From Colwellia sp. (GTDB lineage Bacteria; Pseudomonadota; Gammaproteobacteria; Enterobacterales; Alteromonadaceae): a stretch of 64,000 bases of DNA. The notes under the pieces are model-generated. The model was not told the origin of the DNA. It saw only the letters and a list, made by a program, of their open reading frames with translations, and did no database searches. The stretch covers positions 124,001 to 188,000 of the forward strand of contig JABSOX010000010.1 in NCBI GenBank assembly GCA_013215655.1, in the 5' to 3' direction. The position numbers and the translations under genes are program-made. Positions 53,459 through 60,684 of this stretch are shown piece after piece (the first letter of the stretch is position 1; each line of letters begins with the position of its first letter).

Positions 53459-54523
53459 CTAAATTGACTGAATCCAGCCAAATTTATCTTCACGAGTTCC
53501 ATATTGAATTCCGGTTAATTCATCATATAAATGTTTGGACACTGTTCCCGTTTTATTATTATTGATGATATGTTTTTTGCCTTTAAAACCGAGTTCACCC
53601 ACAGGAGAGATAACTGCCGCTGTACCACAGCCAAAAACTTCGGTTATTTTTCCACTATCAATATCAGCTAATATTGTTTCAATATCTAAACGTTGTTCTG
53701 ATATTTCATAACCTAGTGTCGGGGCTAGCTTCAAAATAGAATCACGTGTAATACCCGGTAAAATACTACCACTTAGTGCTGGGGTAACTATATGTTTACC
53801 CTCATAAACGAAACATATGTTCATTGCTCCAACTTCTTCAACAAAGCGCCCTTCAACAGCGTCTAACCATAAGACTTGTGAATAACCCTTCTTGATAACG
53901 TCTTCAGAGGCATAAAGGCTTGCAGCATAGTTACCACCTGTTTTAGCTTCACCAACACCACCTTTTACGGCACGACGATATTCATCAGCGACATAAACAG
54001 GAATTGGGCTTAGGCCTTCTTTAAAATATGAGCCCGCAGGACCCGCAATAATGAAATGTGTATAGTTAGCACTTGCACCTAAACCAAGTTTAGGGCTGGT
54101 AGCAATCATCGTTGGACGAATATATAGAGATGAACCTTCTTGATCAGGTACCCAGTCTTGATCAAGGTTAACCAGTGACATAATTGCCTCAAGGTGCAGT
54201 TTTTCATCAACTTCCGGCATAACCATACGTTTGGCAGAGCGATTGAAGCGTTTAACATTTTCTTCAGGACGAAATAAATTAATACTGCCGTCGGATTTAC
54301 GATAAGCTTTTAGGCCTTCAAATATTTCCTGACTATAGTGAAAAACAGCAGCAGCAGGCTCAAGCAACAATGAATGATACGGGCTGATCAGTGCATCATG
54401 CCAGCCTTTGTCTTTTTCAAATTCTTGAGTGAACATATGATCAGAAAATGTCACACCAAAGCTGAACTCTTCTGGACAAGACTGGCGTTTCTCGGGAGCG
54501 AGTGACTCAATTTTTATAGACAT
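53459..54523 (-). CDS. ilvE: Branched-chain amino acid aminotransferase
   Basis: About 354 residues, class IV PLP aminotransferase. It has EIFEGLKAYRKSDGSINLFRPEENVKR, the catalytic lysine in GEAKTGGNYAAS, then EEVGAMNICFVYEGK and SILPGITRDSIL. It transfers amino groups between glutamate and the 2-oxo acids of valine, leucine and isoleucine. The ATG at 54523 follows AAAGGAAAT and is preferred over the longer frame to 54571. The divergent neighbour is an Lrp-type regulator, so leucine-responsive control is likely. Confidence 0.93.
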   Translation of the reverse strand: MSIKIESLAPEKRQSCPEEFSFGVTFSDHMFTQEFEKDKGWHDALISPYHSLLLEPAAAVFHYSQEIFEGLKAYRKSDGSINLFRPEENVKRFNRSAKRMVMPEVDEKLHLEAIMSLVNLDQDWVPDQEGSSLYIRPTMIATSPKLGLGASANYTHFIIAGPAGSYFKEGLSPIPVYVADEYRRAVKGGVGEAKTGGNYAASLYASEDVIKKGYSQVLWLDAVEGRFVEEVGAMNICFVYEGKHIVTPALSGSILPGITRDSILKLAPTLGYEISEQRLDIETILADIDSGKITEVFGCGTAAVISPVGELGFKGKKHIINNNKTGTVSKHLYDELTGIQYGTREDKFGWIQSI

Positions 54524-54801
54524 TTTATTTCCTTTACTACGAGTATGTTTCATTTTTACCAATGAATGCATTGAAAAACTGCTATCTACCTAGGGTTAAT
54601 AAAAAGCAATTTCAGATTTTCCGATAATGGTAACTGAAGCGATTAAGTTTAGCAGAAAATATATCATGTCAATCGCTAAGTAATCATGCCAAAATGACAC
54701 CGAAAATGATGCGATATTAGCTAAACAAATCAATTTAAAATGATATGTTGGTTAATATCACTAATATTGTATGGATAAGTAAATAGAAAGGGCAATGTGC
54801 T

Positions 54802-55284
54802 ATGCTTGATTTTACGCTTGATAAAATTGATCTTGAGATACTAACGGCATTACAACTTGATGCTGGAATTTCTAATTTGGAATTGGCTGATAAGGTATCA
54901 CTTTCACCTTCGCCTTGCTCTAGGCGTGTAAAAATATTAAAAGAGGCTGGCTTTTTTCGCGGTAAGGTAACTTTATTAGATCCTACCACCGTTGGTTTAC
55001 CCGTAAATGTTTTTATTCAAATTAAATTGAGTAGACAAGAAAAGAAAAACCTAGAAATTTTCGAAAAAAATATCAGTCTGTTTCCCGAAGTTATGGAATG
55101 TTATTTAATGACCGGCGACCTTGATTACCTTATTCGAGTTGCAGTACCTGATCTCATTAGTTATCAGCTCTTTTTGGATAAAGTGACAGAAATGGAGGGT
55201 ATTAGTCTTATCAAAAGTAGTTTTTCACTCAAGCAAATTTGTTATAAAACCGAATTGCCGTTAAAGCACTTAAAGGTTGTGTAA
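54802..55284 (+). CDS. Lrp/AsnC-family transcriptional regulator
   Basis: A 160-residue protein. The N-terminal helix-turn-helix (LDKIDLEILTALQLDAGISNLELADKVSLSPSPCSRRVKIL) is joined to a C-terminal RAM/AsnC ligand-binding domain (MECYLMTGDLDYLIRVAVPDLISY). It is divergently placed to ilvE with 278 bp between their starts, which may hold shared binding sites. I infer it responds to a branched-chain or related amino acid and acts on ilvE. Confidence 0.9.
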   Translation: MLDFTLDKIDLEILTALQLDAGISNLELADKVSLSPSPCSRRVKILKEAGFFRGKVTLLDPTTVGLPVNVFIQIKLSRQEKKNLEIFEKNISLFPEVMECYLMTGDLDYLIRVAVPDLISYQLFLDKVTEMEGISLIKSSFSLKQICYKTELPLKHLKVV

Positions 55285-55398
55285 TACAAACGGGTATATA
55301 GATTGTTGTAGGCAATAAATAGTAATGTATGTTTATCTTTATTCTTATAAATATTTTGACTGCAACTTACTATGCAGCCACAATATACAGACTAAGCT

Positions 55399-56154
55399 TT
55401 ACGATAAAAGTGGATTCACATTCATGCCACCATCAATGTTATATTCACCACCCGTTATGAAAGAGGCGTCATCTGATGCTAAAAAAGTCACAAGATTTGC
55501 TATCTCTTCAGGCTGGCCAAAACGTTTTAACGGAATTCTGTTTTGCATGGCAGCGGCAAAATCATTTAACTGGGCTTCTGGCATACCAGTTTTTCCGAAA
55601 ATAGGCGTGGAAACAGGACCGGGATTAACCGAATTGACTCTGATTTTTCTCGGTGCTAGTTCTGTTGCCGCAGTTCGAGTGTAGGCATTTAAGGCTGCCT
55701 TTGACGCAGCATAAATAGCTGTACTGGGCATGCCAGTATATGCATTGATGGATGACAAATTAATAATTGATGCACCATCATTTAATAAAGGCAGAAATCG
55801 TTCAATGGTGAACACTGCCCCCTTAAAGTTAATTCCCATCTGAGTATCAAACATCTCTTCACTAATTTGTCCAACTGGAGCGGGAGCAAAAATGCCCGCG
55901 TTGACAAATAATATATCAAGTGTACCAACCTCTTTCTTTACTTGTCCTACCAAGTCACTTAACGCTGATAAATTAGTAACATCAGCAACAATACCTTTAA
56001 CGCCTAATTCATTTGCTGCGATTTGTACTCTTTCCGCCGATCTACCTGTAATAATTACATTGGCCCCATTGGCCTTAAATTTTTTCGCAGTGGCATATCC
56101 TATGCCGCTGTTACCACCCGTTATTACCGCAGTTTTTCCTGATAAATTACTCAT
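55399..56154 (-). CDS. SDR-family oxidoreductase
   Basis: A 251-residue short-chain dehydrogenase: NAD(P)-binding TGGNSGIG at 13-20, NAG motif (FVNAGI), catalytic serine in NLSSINAY, and YxxxK in IYAASKAALNAY. C-terminal VTFLASDDASFITGGEYNIDGG is typical. Its substrate is unknown. It is transcribed away from a TetR gene across a symmetric double operator, so that regulator probably represses it. Confidence 0.9.
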   Translation of the reverse strand: MSNLSGKTAVITGGNSGIGYATAKKFKANGANVIITGRSAERVQIAANELGVKGIVADVTNLSALSDLVGQVKKEVGTLDILFVNAGIFAPAPVGQISEEMFDTQMGINFKGAVFTIERFLPLLNDGASIINLSSINAYTGMPSTAIYAASKAALNAYTRTAATELAPRKIRVNSVNPGPVSTPIFGKTGMPEAQLNDFAAAMQNRIPLKRFGQPEEIANLVTFLASDDASFITGGEYNIDGGMNVNPLLS

Positions 56155-56192
56155 GATTTTTAACCTCTTTGTTTTGTTTAACTAATAAAATA

Positions 56193-56244
56193 ATTATGTA
56201 CCGATTGGTATGTTATTGACAATTTATACCTATCGGTACATAAT
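56193..56244. promoter_or_regulatory. Double TetR-type operator between the SDR and TetR genes
   Basis: Two 19-bp arms (56193-56211 and 56226-56244) are inverted repeats with one mismatch. Each arm holds its own dyad, TACCGATTGGTA and TACCTATCGGTA. The site is almost equidistant (38-39 bp) from the two divergent start codons. Confidence 0.75.
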
Positions 56245-56281
56245 TGCAAGCGGATAATTAATCAAATAGAGCTGATAGAAA

Positions 56282-56890
56282 ATGAAAGCAGGTCGTCATC
56301 GTACTTTTGACAAAGACATAGCCCTTGAGCAAGCGATGGAAGTTTTTTGGAGCAATGGCTACCCAGGAACTTCCCTTGCAGATTTGACTAATGCGATGGG
56401 CATTAATAAACCTAGTTTATATTCAGCATTTGGTAATAAAGAAAAACTGTATAGAAGTGCATTAGATAAATATGTCGAAAAATACGGGGTAATCCATGCA
56501 AAATATCTTTATACGGCTGAACAATGCTTGAGTGACAGAATACGGTGTTACTTGACATCCATTGCGGAAATGGTGACTAACCCAAAATTACCCGCAGGTT
56601 GTTTTGTGTGTATAAGCACTTGTGAAGTTGGAGGAACTTGTATTCCAGCTGATGCTTTACAGACTATATTCAAAATAAACGAGCTAACAAAATCTTCTTT
56701 AACAGAGTTTTTCAAAAACGAAATATCAGCCGGAAATATAGTAGGTGAACGCTCACCAGCCATGATGGCTAATCACATTCTTTCATTACAATTTGGATTG
56801 TCGGTGATGGCGAGAAATGGGGCCAAACTTGAAGAACTCAATGAGATTATCAAGTTTTCCGTGGAAAATTATTCACTTAAAATTTATTAA
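56282..56890 (+). CDS. TetR/AcrR-family regulator
   Basis: A 202-residue regulator. The N-terminal helix-turn-helix has EQAMEVFWSNGYPGTSLADLTNAMGINKPSLYSAFGNKEKLY, and the C-terminal ligand domain follows. It probably binds the paired dyads just upstream and represses both itself and the divergent SDR gene. A small dioxygenase gene follows after 14 bp, likely the same operon. The ligand is not identifiable. Confidence 0.9.
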   Translation: MKAGRHRTFDKDIALEQAMEVFWSNGYPGTSLADLTNAMGINKPSLYSAFGNKEKLYRSALDKYVEKYGVIHAKYLYTAEQCLSDRIRCYLTSIAEMVTNPKLPAGCFVCISTCEVGGTCIPADALQTIFKINELTKSSLTEFFKNEISAGNIVGERSPAMMANHILSLQFGLSVMARNGAKLEELNEIIKFSVENYSLKIY

Positions 56891-56904
56891 ATAAGGCAAT
56901 ATAA

Positions 56905-57258
56905 ATGACTGAAATAAAACGGCCAATAAATATTCATAATCATTATCACGCTCATGTCTATTTCGACAGCCAAACGTTACAGTTTGCAAGTGATTTGTGT
57001 ATTAAAGCAGGTGAACTTTTTGATTTAAAGGTCGGTAGAATTCATCAAAAACCAGTGGGTCCTCATCCAAAATGGAGTTGCCAGATAAGCTTTTCAGATA
57101 AAGACTTTGACCAACTTATTCCATGGCTCAGTGATAACCGTGATGGTCTCACCGTTTTAGTACATGCACAAACCGGCGAAAACTTAAAAGACCATACTGA
57201 ATACGCTTATTGGTTAGGTGATAACGTGCAACTCAACCTTTCTATATTTGGCGGTTAG
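56905..57258 (+). CDS. DOPA 4,5-dioxygenase family protein
   Basis: A 117-residue protein starting NIHNHYHAHVYFDSQTLQFA, with metal-binding histidines in HNHYHAHVYF and VLVHAQTGENLKDHTEYAYWLG. Plant and fungal relatives open the ring of DOPA, and bacterial ones have unclear substrates. It follows the TetR gene with an AAGG ribosome site, so the TetR/SDR group may deal with an aromatic compound. This is an inference from the gene set. Confidence 0.83.
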   Translation: MTEIKRPINIHNHYHAHVYFDSQTLQFASDLCIKAGELFDLKVGRIHQKPVGPHPKWSCQISFSDKDFDQLIPWLSDNRDGLTVLVHAQTGENLKDHTEYAYWLGDNVQLNLSIFGG

Positions 57259-57522
57259 TTATCTTTGATATCGTTGGCTGTAGCACATGTATATTAACGT
57301 CAATTAATCTTAATACATTATCGCAGGCAATAAAAAGGCCTTACCAAAGGTAATATTAAAATAACACTTAAGCTATTGTAATTTATCGTTTTAAAATCAC
57401 AATGTTTTATTGGGGAGTCGCTGGGGATGCTTTGAGAAGAAAATTAAAACTATCAGAAGTCACACCACATAACGGTCATTAGCTAACAAGCACCAAACAA
57501 CGTTTCGGATTAGATTTTATAT
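57259..57522. other. Intergenic region before the attC-like site
   Basis: Together with the attC-like site this is a 350-bp gap without a gene. It contains a weak CCTTACC/GGTAA hairpin near 57340, and a possible alternative cassette end AGCTAAC at 57481-57487 (GTTAGCT on the minus strand). Confidence 0.4.
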
Positions 57523-57602
57523 CGATAACGCCCGCGTAAAGCGTGTATTTTGCAGCAACGAAGGATCGGAAATATACGTCGCCATTCAAGCGATTGTTAG
57601 GC
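57523..57602 (-). repeat. attC-like recombination site downstream of the thioredoxin gene
   Basis: On the minus strand it begins GCCTAAC (57602-57596), only six bases after the thioredoxin stop, and ends GGGCGTTATCG near 57523. The interior folds back, with GCGACGTATATTT opposite AAAATACACGC. The 5' core fits RYYYAAC, but the 3' core GTTATCG deviates from GTTRRRY, so the right end is uncertain. An alternative end is GTTAGCT at 57481-57487. Confidence 0.45.
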
Positions 57603-57608
57603 TGCACA

Positions 57609-58274
57609 CTAATTAATATTAGTATTTTCTTTAATAAATGATTTTATTTGATCTTTTGATAGTGCACCAACTTTAGTTCCAACATCTACTCCATCTTTGA
57701 ATATTGCAATGGATGGTATCCCTCTAATATTATATTTAGTTGGAGTTTCAGTGTTTACATCGACATCGACAATATTGATATTAATTTTACCATCATATTC
57801 TTTTGCGAGGTCATCAAAAATTGGCTCTACTAGCTTACATGGCCCGCACCATTCTGCTGTATAAAGAACAAGTGACGGTTTATCCGACTCAAGAACTTTG
57901 CTACCAAAGCTAAACGCGTCATTTAGTTTTTCAATCGATGCTTTAGCTCTAGCTTGAATTTCAGATGTTGCGCCTTCTTTTATCAACTTATTAAGAATAG
58001 CTCGACCAGATTGGTCGTTTTTAACTCGGATAATTTTAATTGCCATATCCTCATAACCAAGAGCAACAAATGAAGAATAGGCAAACGCTCGCTCTTCAGG
58101 TTTTTCAGAGGTTAGCTGAGGTCGTAATTTATCTAATGCAATTATCTGATTTAACTTTAACTGATTTACGTTGTATACATTGGTAAACACACTACCCATG
58201 GCAGTGACGAAAACTCCCAGTATCATGGGTGTTAGCGCAGAGATTTTATCCCAAATATCTTTTTCAGATGCCAC
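57609..58274 (-). CDS. Membrane-anchored thioredoxin-domain protein in a cassette
   Basis: A 221-residue protein. A single N-terminal membrane helix (about 15-32, LTPMILGVFVTAMGSVF) is followed by a helical segment (about 40-120) and a C-terminal thioredoxin domain with active site WCGPC at 142-146 and cis-proline region IRGIPSIAIFKDG. No signal peptide cleavage is obvious, and positive residues before the helix are few, so topology is not certain. It is flanked on both sides by attC-like sites, as expected for an integron gene cassette. The helical middle part is not one I recognise. Confidence 0.8.
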   Translation of the reverse strand: MASEKDIWDKISALTPMILGVFVTAMGSVFTNVYNVNQLKLNQIIALDKLRPQLTSEKPEERAFAYSSFVALGYEDMAIKIIRVKNDQSGRAILNKLIKEGATSEIQARAKASIEKLNDAFSFGSKVLESDKPSLVLYTAEWCGPCKLVEPIFDDLAKEYDGKININIVDVDVNTETPTKYNIRGIPSIAIFKDGVDVGTKVGALSKDQIKSFIKENTNIN

Positions 58275-58298
58275 TTTAATTCGCTCAGTTAGTTACTT

Positions 58299-58356
58299 GC
58301 CTAACGCCCAAAGAATAGCCCGCTGTTTTTAGTCCTTGGTGATTTTCTTGTTAGGT
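58299..58356 (-). repeat. attC-like recombination site (58 bp) between caspase and thioredoxin genes
   Basis: On the minus strand it starts ACCTAAC (58356-58350, fits RYYYAAC) five bases after the caspase stop and ends GTTAGGC (58305-58299, fits GTTRRRY) 24 bases before the thioredoxin start. Inner arms AAGAA-AT-CC and the complementary GGGCTATTCTT pair around a small loop with unpaired bases, the fold of an integron attC site. This is the clearest such site in the window. Confidence 0.7.
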
Positions 58357-58361
58357 CATGA

Positions 58362-59861
58362 TTAAACAATACAACCGTTAATTTCTTCTTTTAATGACCT
58401 TGAGATATCTTGTAATGATTTATTTATAGCTTCATTGATAGAACTAAGGTTTTTTAGTTCACAACGACTTATTTGCCATTGGCTCTCATTGCCCATTATT
58501 CTATTATTCCAACTAACCTCTTTCTCAAGCTCATACTTATAAAACAAAATGAGAGCGTCTTTAGAAAATACGTATGTCAGTAAAACTTTAAACCATGGCA
58601 ATACTTCTTCTTTAGGAATGAAATTAAATATCATTGCTTGGCTAGGTGATGGCGCGGTAAATTCAAAACTATCAACAACTTTTCTATATTTTGTTACAGG
58701 TTGATACTCAATTCTTTTTTGCTTCCCGTAAATCGAAGATAAAACACCTAAATGGTTTTCTTCATATACTACTTTTTCTTTAGATTCATACTCTTCATCT
58801 TTATATGTAACCTTAGCAAAGTATGATTCTTCACTATCATTAATCCATTTTGCTATGCTTTGTAAAGGGTGTATTTGGCGAAGTTGATGTGTGTATTGAA
58901 TACTCTCCGCTTCTATTTGGTAAAGTGATAATAATAAACTCGGCCAAGTAAAATCAGTAATACTATCAATTAACCCTGATAATGATTTTTGCGCTTCCTC
59001 CTCACTACAATAAACTTTGCTCTTGTTCCTAATGGCATCAATTAATTTATCTTCTCCAGATAATTCAGGCTGTTCCTCTTTATCTTTCTGAGGTATACCA
59101 GAATGTGATATTAAATTAGGTTTGCCATCAACTTTTGCTTTAATTGCACTGATCAAATCTTGTGAGGCAGAACAGAAAACTTCAGTATTGTCTGCTTGCT
59201 GGATAAATAAGGGAGTTTGATGTTTTTGTACACTTACGTCATCAGATATATATGCCATTACATCTCTGTAGCGTATATCTTGACCTTCAAAGCTTATGAG
59301 GGATTTTGCGAAACTTTTTGTAAATACGCTATAGTCTCCCTCCAATGCCATTGATGACTGACTACTAGAGGAAGAAAATAAAAAATATGTTTTATTAAAA
59401 CTTTCACTCGATGATTTTTTAAAAATAACTTCAAGATCATTTTTAGATTTAATGTATTCAGTTCCAGCCTGACAGGCATCTACGACTTTAATTGTAAGCG
59501 CAGGTGTTAACGATTTAAGCATGGCGTCAAATTCACTATTTCTTAGTGAGGTTTGCTCTACTTTAGATATGTCAAAGTCTGAAAATAAATATATAAAGTC
59601 ATCCCCATGTCTTGCTCCATGACCCGTATAATATACAAACACTTCATCAATTTTGATATTTTGATATTGTCTTATAAAGCCTGATATTTTATCTTTAGCT
59701 TCAACACTTGTAGGACTGTTACCGAGTACAATAAAGTCATCAAATTTTTCAGAACCTTTAATAATATCAGTCATTAACTCAAGATCGCTTTCACAAGGAG
59801 GTAGATCACTTTGAGAGTTGTATTTAGATACACCGACTAATATTGCTATTTTCTTTCCCAC
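58362..59861 (-). CDS. Caspase-like cysteine protease (C14) with unrecognised C-terminal region
   Basis: A 499-residue protein. The N-terminal domain (about 1-235) is caspase-like: opening KKIAILVGVSKY, catalytic His81 in FVYYTGHGARHGDD and catalytic Cys130 in IKVVDACQAG. The remaining ~260 residues are predicted mixed alpha/beta and match no family I recognise. It starts with a GTG seven bases after GAGG. Prokaryotic caspases often act in abortive defence as effectors activated by a partner. A HEPN-motif gene lies immediately upstream and Hachiman genes beyond it. Confidence 0.85.
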   Translation of the reverse strand: MGKKIAILVGVSKYNSQSDLPPCESDLELMTDIIKGSEKFDDFIVLGNSPTSVEAKDKISGFIRQYQNIKIDEVFVYYTGHGARHGDDFIYLFSDFDISKVEQTSLRNSEFDAMLKSLTPALTIKVVDACQAGTEYIKSKNDLEVIFKKSSSESFNKTYFLFSSSSSQSSMALEGDYSVFTKSFAKSLISFEGQDIRYRDVMAYISDDVSVQKHQTPLFIQQADNTEVFCSASQDLISAIKAKVDGKPNLISHSGIPQKDKEEQPELSGEDKLIDAIRNKSKVYCSEEEAQKSLSGLIDSITDFTWPSLLLSLYQIEAESIQYTHQLRQIHPLQSIAKWINDSEESYFAKVTYKDEEYESKEKVVYEENHLGVLSSIYGKQKRIEYQPVTKYRKVVDSFEFTAPSPSQAMIFNFIPKEEVLPWFKVLLTYVFSKDALILFYKYELEKEVSWNNRIMGNESQWQISRCELKNLSSINEAINKSLQDISRSLKEEINGCIV

Positions 59862-59899
59862 ACTTATTCCTCAACTAGTGACTGAACATTGACGTAATG

Positions 59900-59906
59900 A
59901 CCTAAC
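59900..59906 (-). repeat. attC half-site before the caspase gene
   Basis: GTTAGGT on the minus strand (fits GTTRRRY) lies 39 bp before the caspase start. A matching RYYYAAC arm is not visible after the HEPN stop codon. A small hairpin (CTACA/TGTAG, 59967-59979) lies between. Confidence 0.4.
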
Positions 59907-59993
59907 AGTTCATTAGTTATTACCACGTTATTAAACATTTGAAATCAGACACTTATACGATAACAACTACAACATGTAGATTCAATATAAACA

Positions 59994-60563
59994 TTACCGG
60001 CGCATATATTCATGAATAAATGTTCGATATTCTTCGATTGTATTAAACGGAATATTAATTATATTATTCAAATCATCTTCTGATTTTTGAAAAGAATTAC
60101 GAGCAAAACCACAATAACTAAATTCCTGTTTAGCAACCTTGGAAAGCTGTAAGCACCAAGCCTTAATATCATTCACAATTACATTGAGATCTTGTGCGGA
60201 CAAATTTTCGTTTGTTAATTGACCATGAAAAATTTTATTTCTGTAATTTGTTGCGGTTATTAGTTTTTCGTAGGCTTTCTGGTATTCTTCTCCGAAGATT
60301 TCTTCTAATGTCCTATTTGATAATTGATTAATACCTATAATAAACCCATCAAAATATACATTACGAAATCCAGCTAAAACCTCTCGCATGTCTTTAGAGT
60401 CTTTTGAGTTGAAATTATCACTTTGAAAAGCAAGGTGAGTAAATAATTTTCTTATTTGTTTTTCTGCTTTTATTAACGATAGAGAAAATGCATCAACCAT
60501 CTTGGTTGATGAGTCACTAGTAATCAATAGGTCAACAGATTTGAATTCATTTTCGTAGCCCAC
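59994..60563 (-). CDS. Small HEPN-motif protein
   Basis: About 189 residues, mostly helical. TNYRNKIFHGQL contains the R-x4-H motif of HEPN RNases (RNKIFH), and no other domain is recognised. I place the start at the GTG at 60563, because GGAGGT lies just ahead (short spacing of four). An upstream in-frame start at 60593 would translate straight through the GTTAGGGC half-site. HEPN proteins cleave RNA or act as toxins in defence and toxin-antitoxin modules. With the caspase downstream it may form one system. Confidence 0.72.
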   Translation of the reverse strand: MGYENEFKSVDLLITSDSSTKMVDAFSLSLIKAEKQIRKLFTHLAFQSDNFNSKDSKDMREVLAGFRNVYFDGFIIGINQLSNRTLEEIFGEEYQKAYEKLITATNYRNKIFHGQLTNENLSAQDLNVIVNDIKAWCLQLSKVAKQEFSYCGFARNSFQKSEDDLNNIINIPFNTIEEYRTFIHEYMRR

Positions 60564-60582
60564 TTTACCTCCAAAAAAATAA

Positions 60583-60590
60583 CGCCCTAA
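60583..60590 (-). repeat. attC half-site before the HEPN gene
   Basis: Minus-strand GAACGCTTTGTTAGGGCG resembles the 3' end of attC sites (L' arm then GTTAGGGC). The last base of the core departs from GTTRRRY and no RYYYAAC partner follows the HamB stop, so this is probably a remnant. The sequence lies about 20 bases before the chosen HEPN start. Confidence 0.4.
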
Positions 60591-60684
60591 CAAAGCGTTC
60601 TAATAACACTAAGTGAGAAAGTAACTAAAATGCTAAATTCGTAACAGAGTAATGTTGTGTAAATTTAATTTCATTATTACTAAC

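Noticed and set aside
57481-57487. AGCTAAC as the true right end of a 122-bp attC
   Set aside because: Its arms pair poorly with the left end, whereas the shorter 80-bp version folds better; I kept it only as an alternative.
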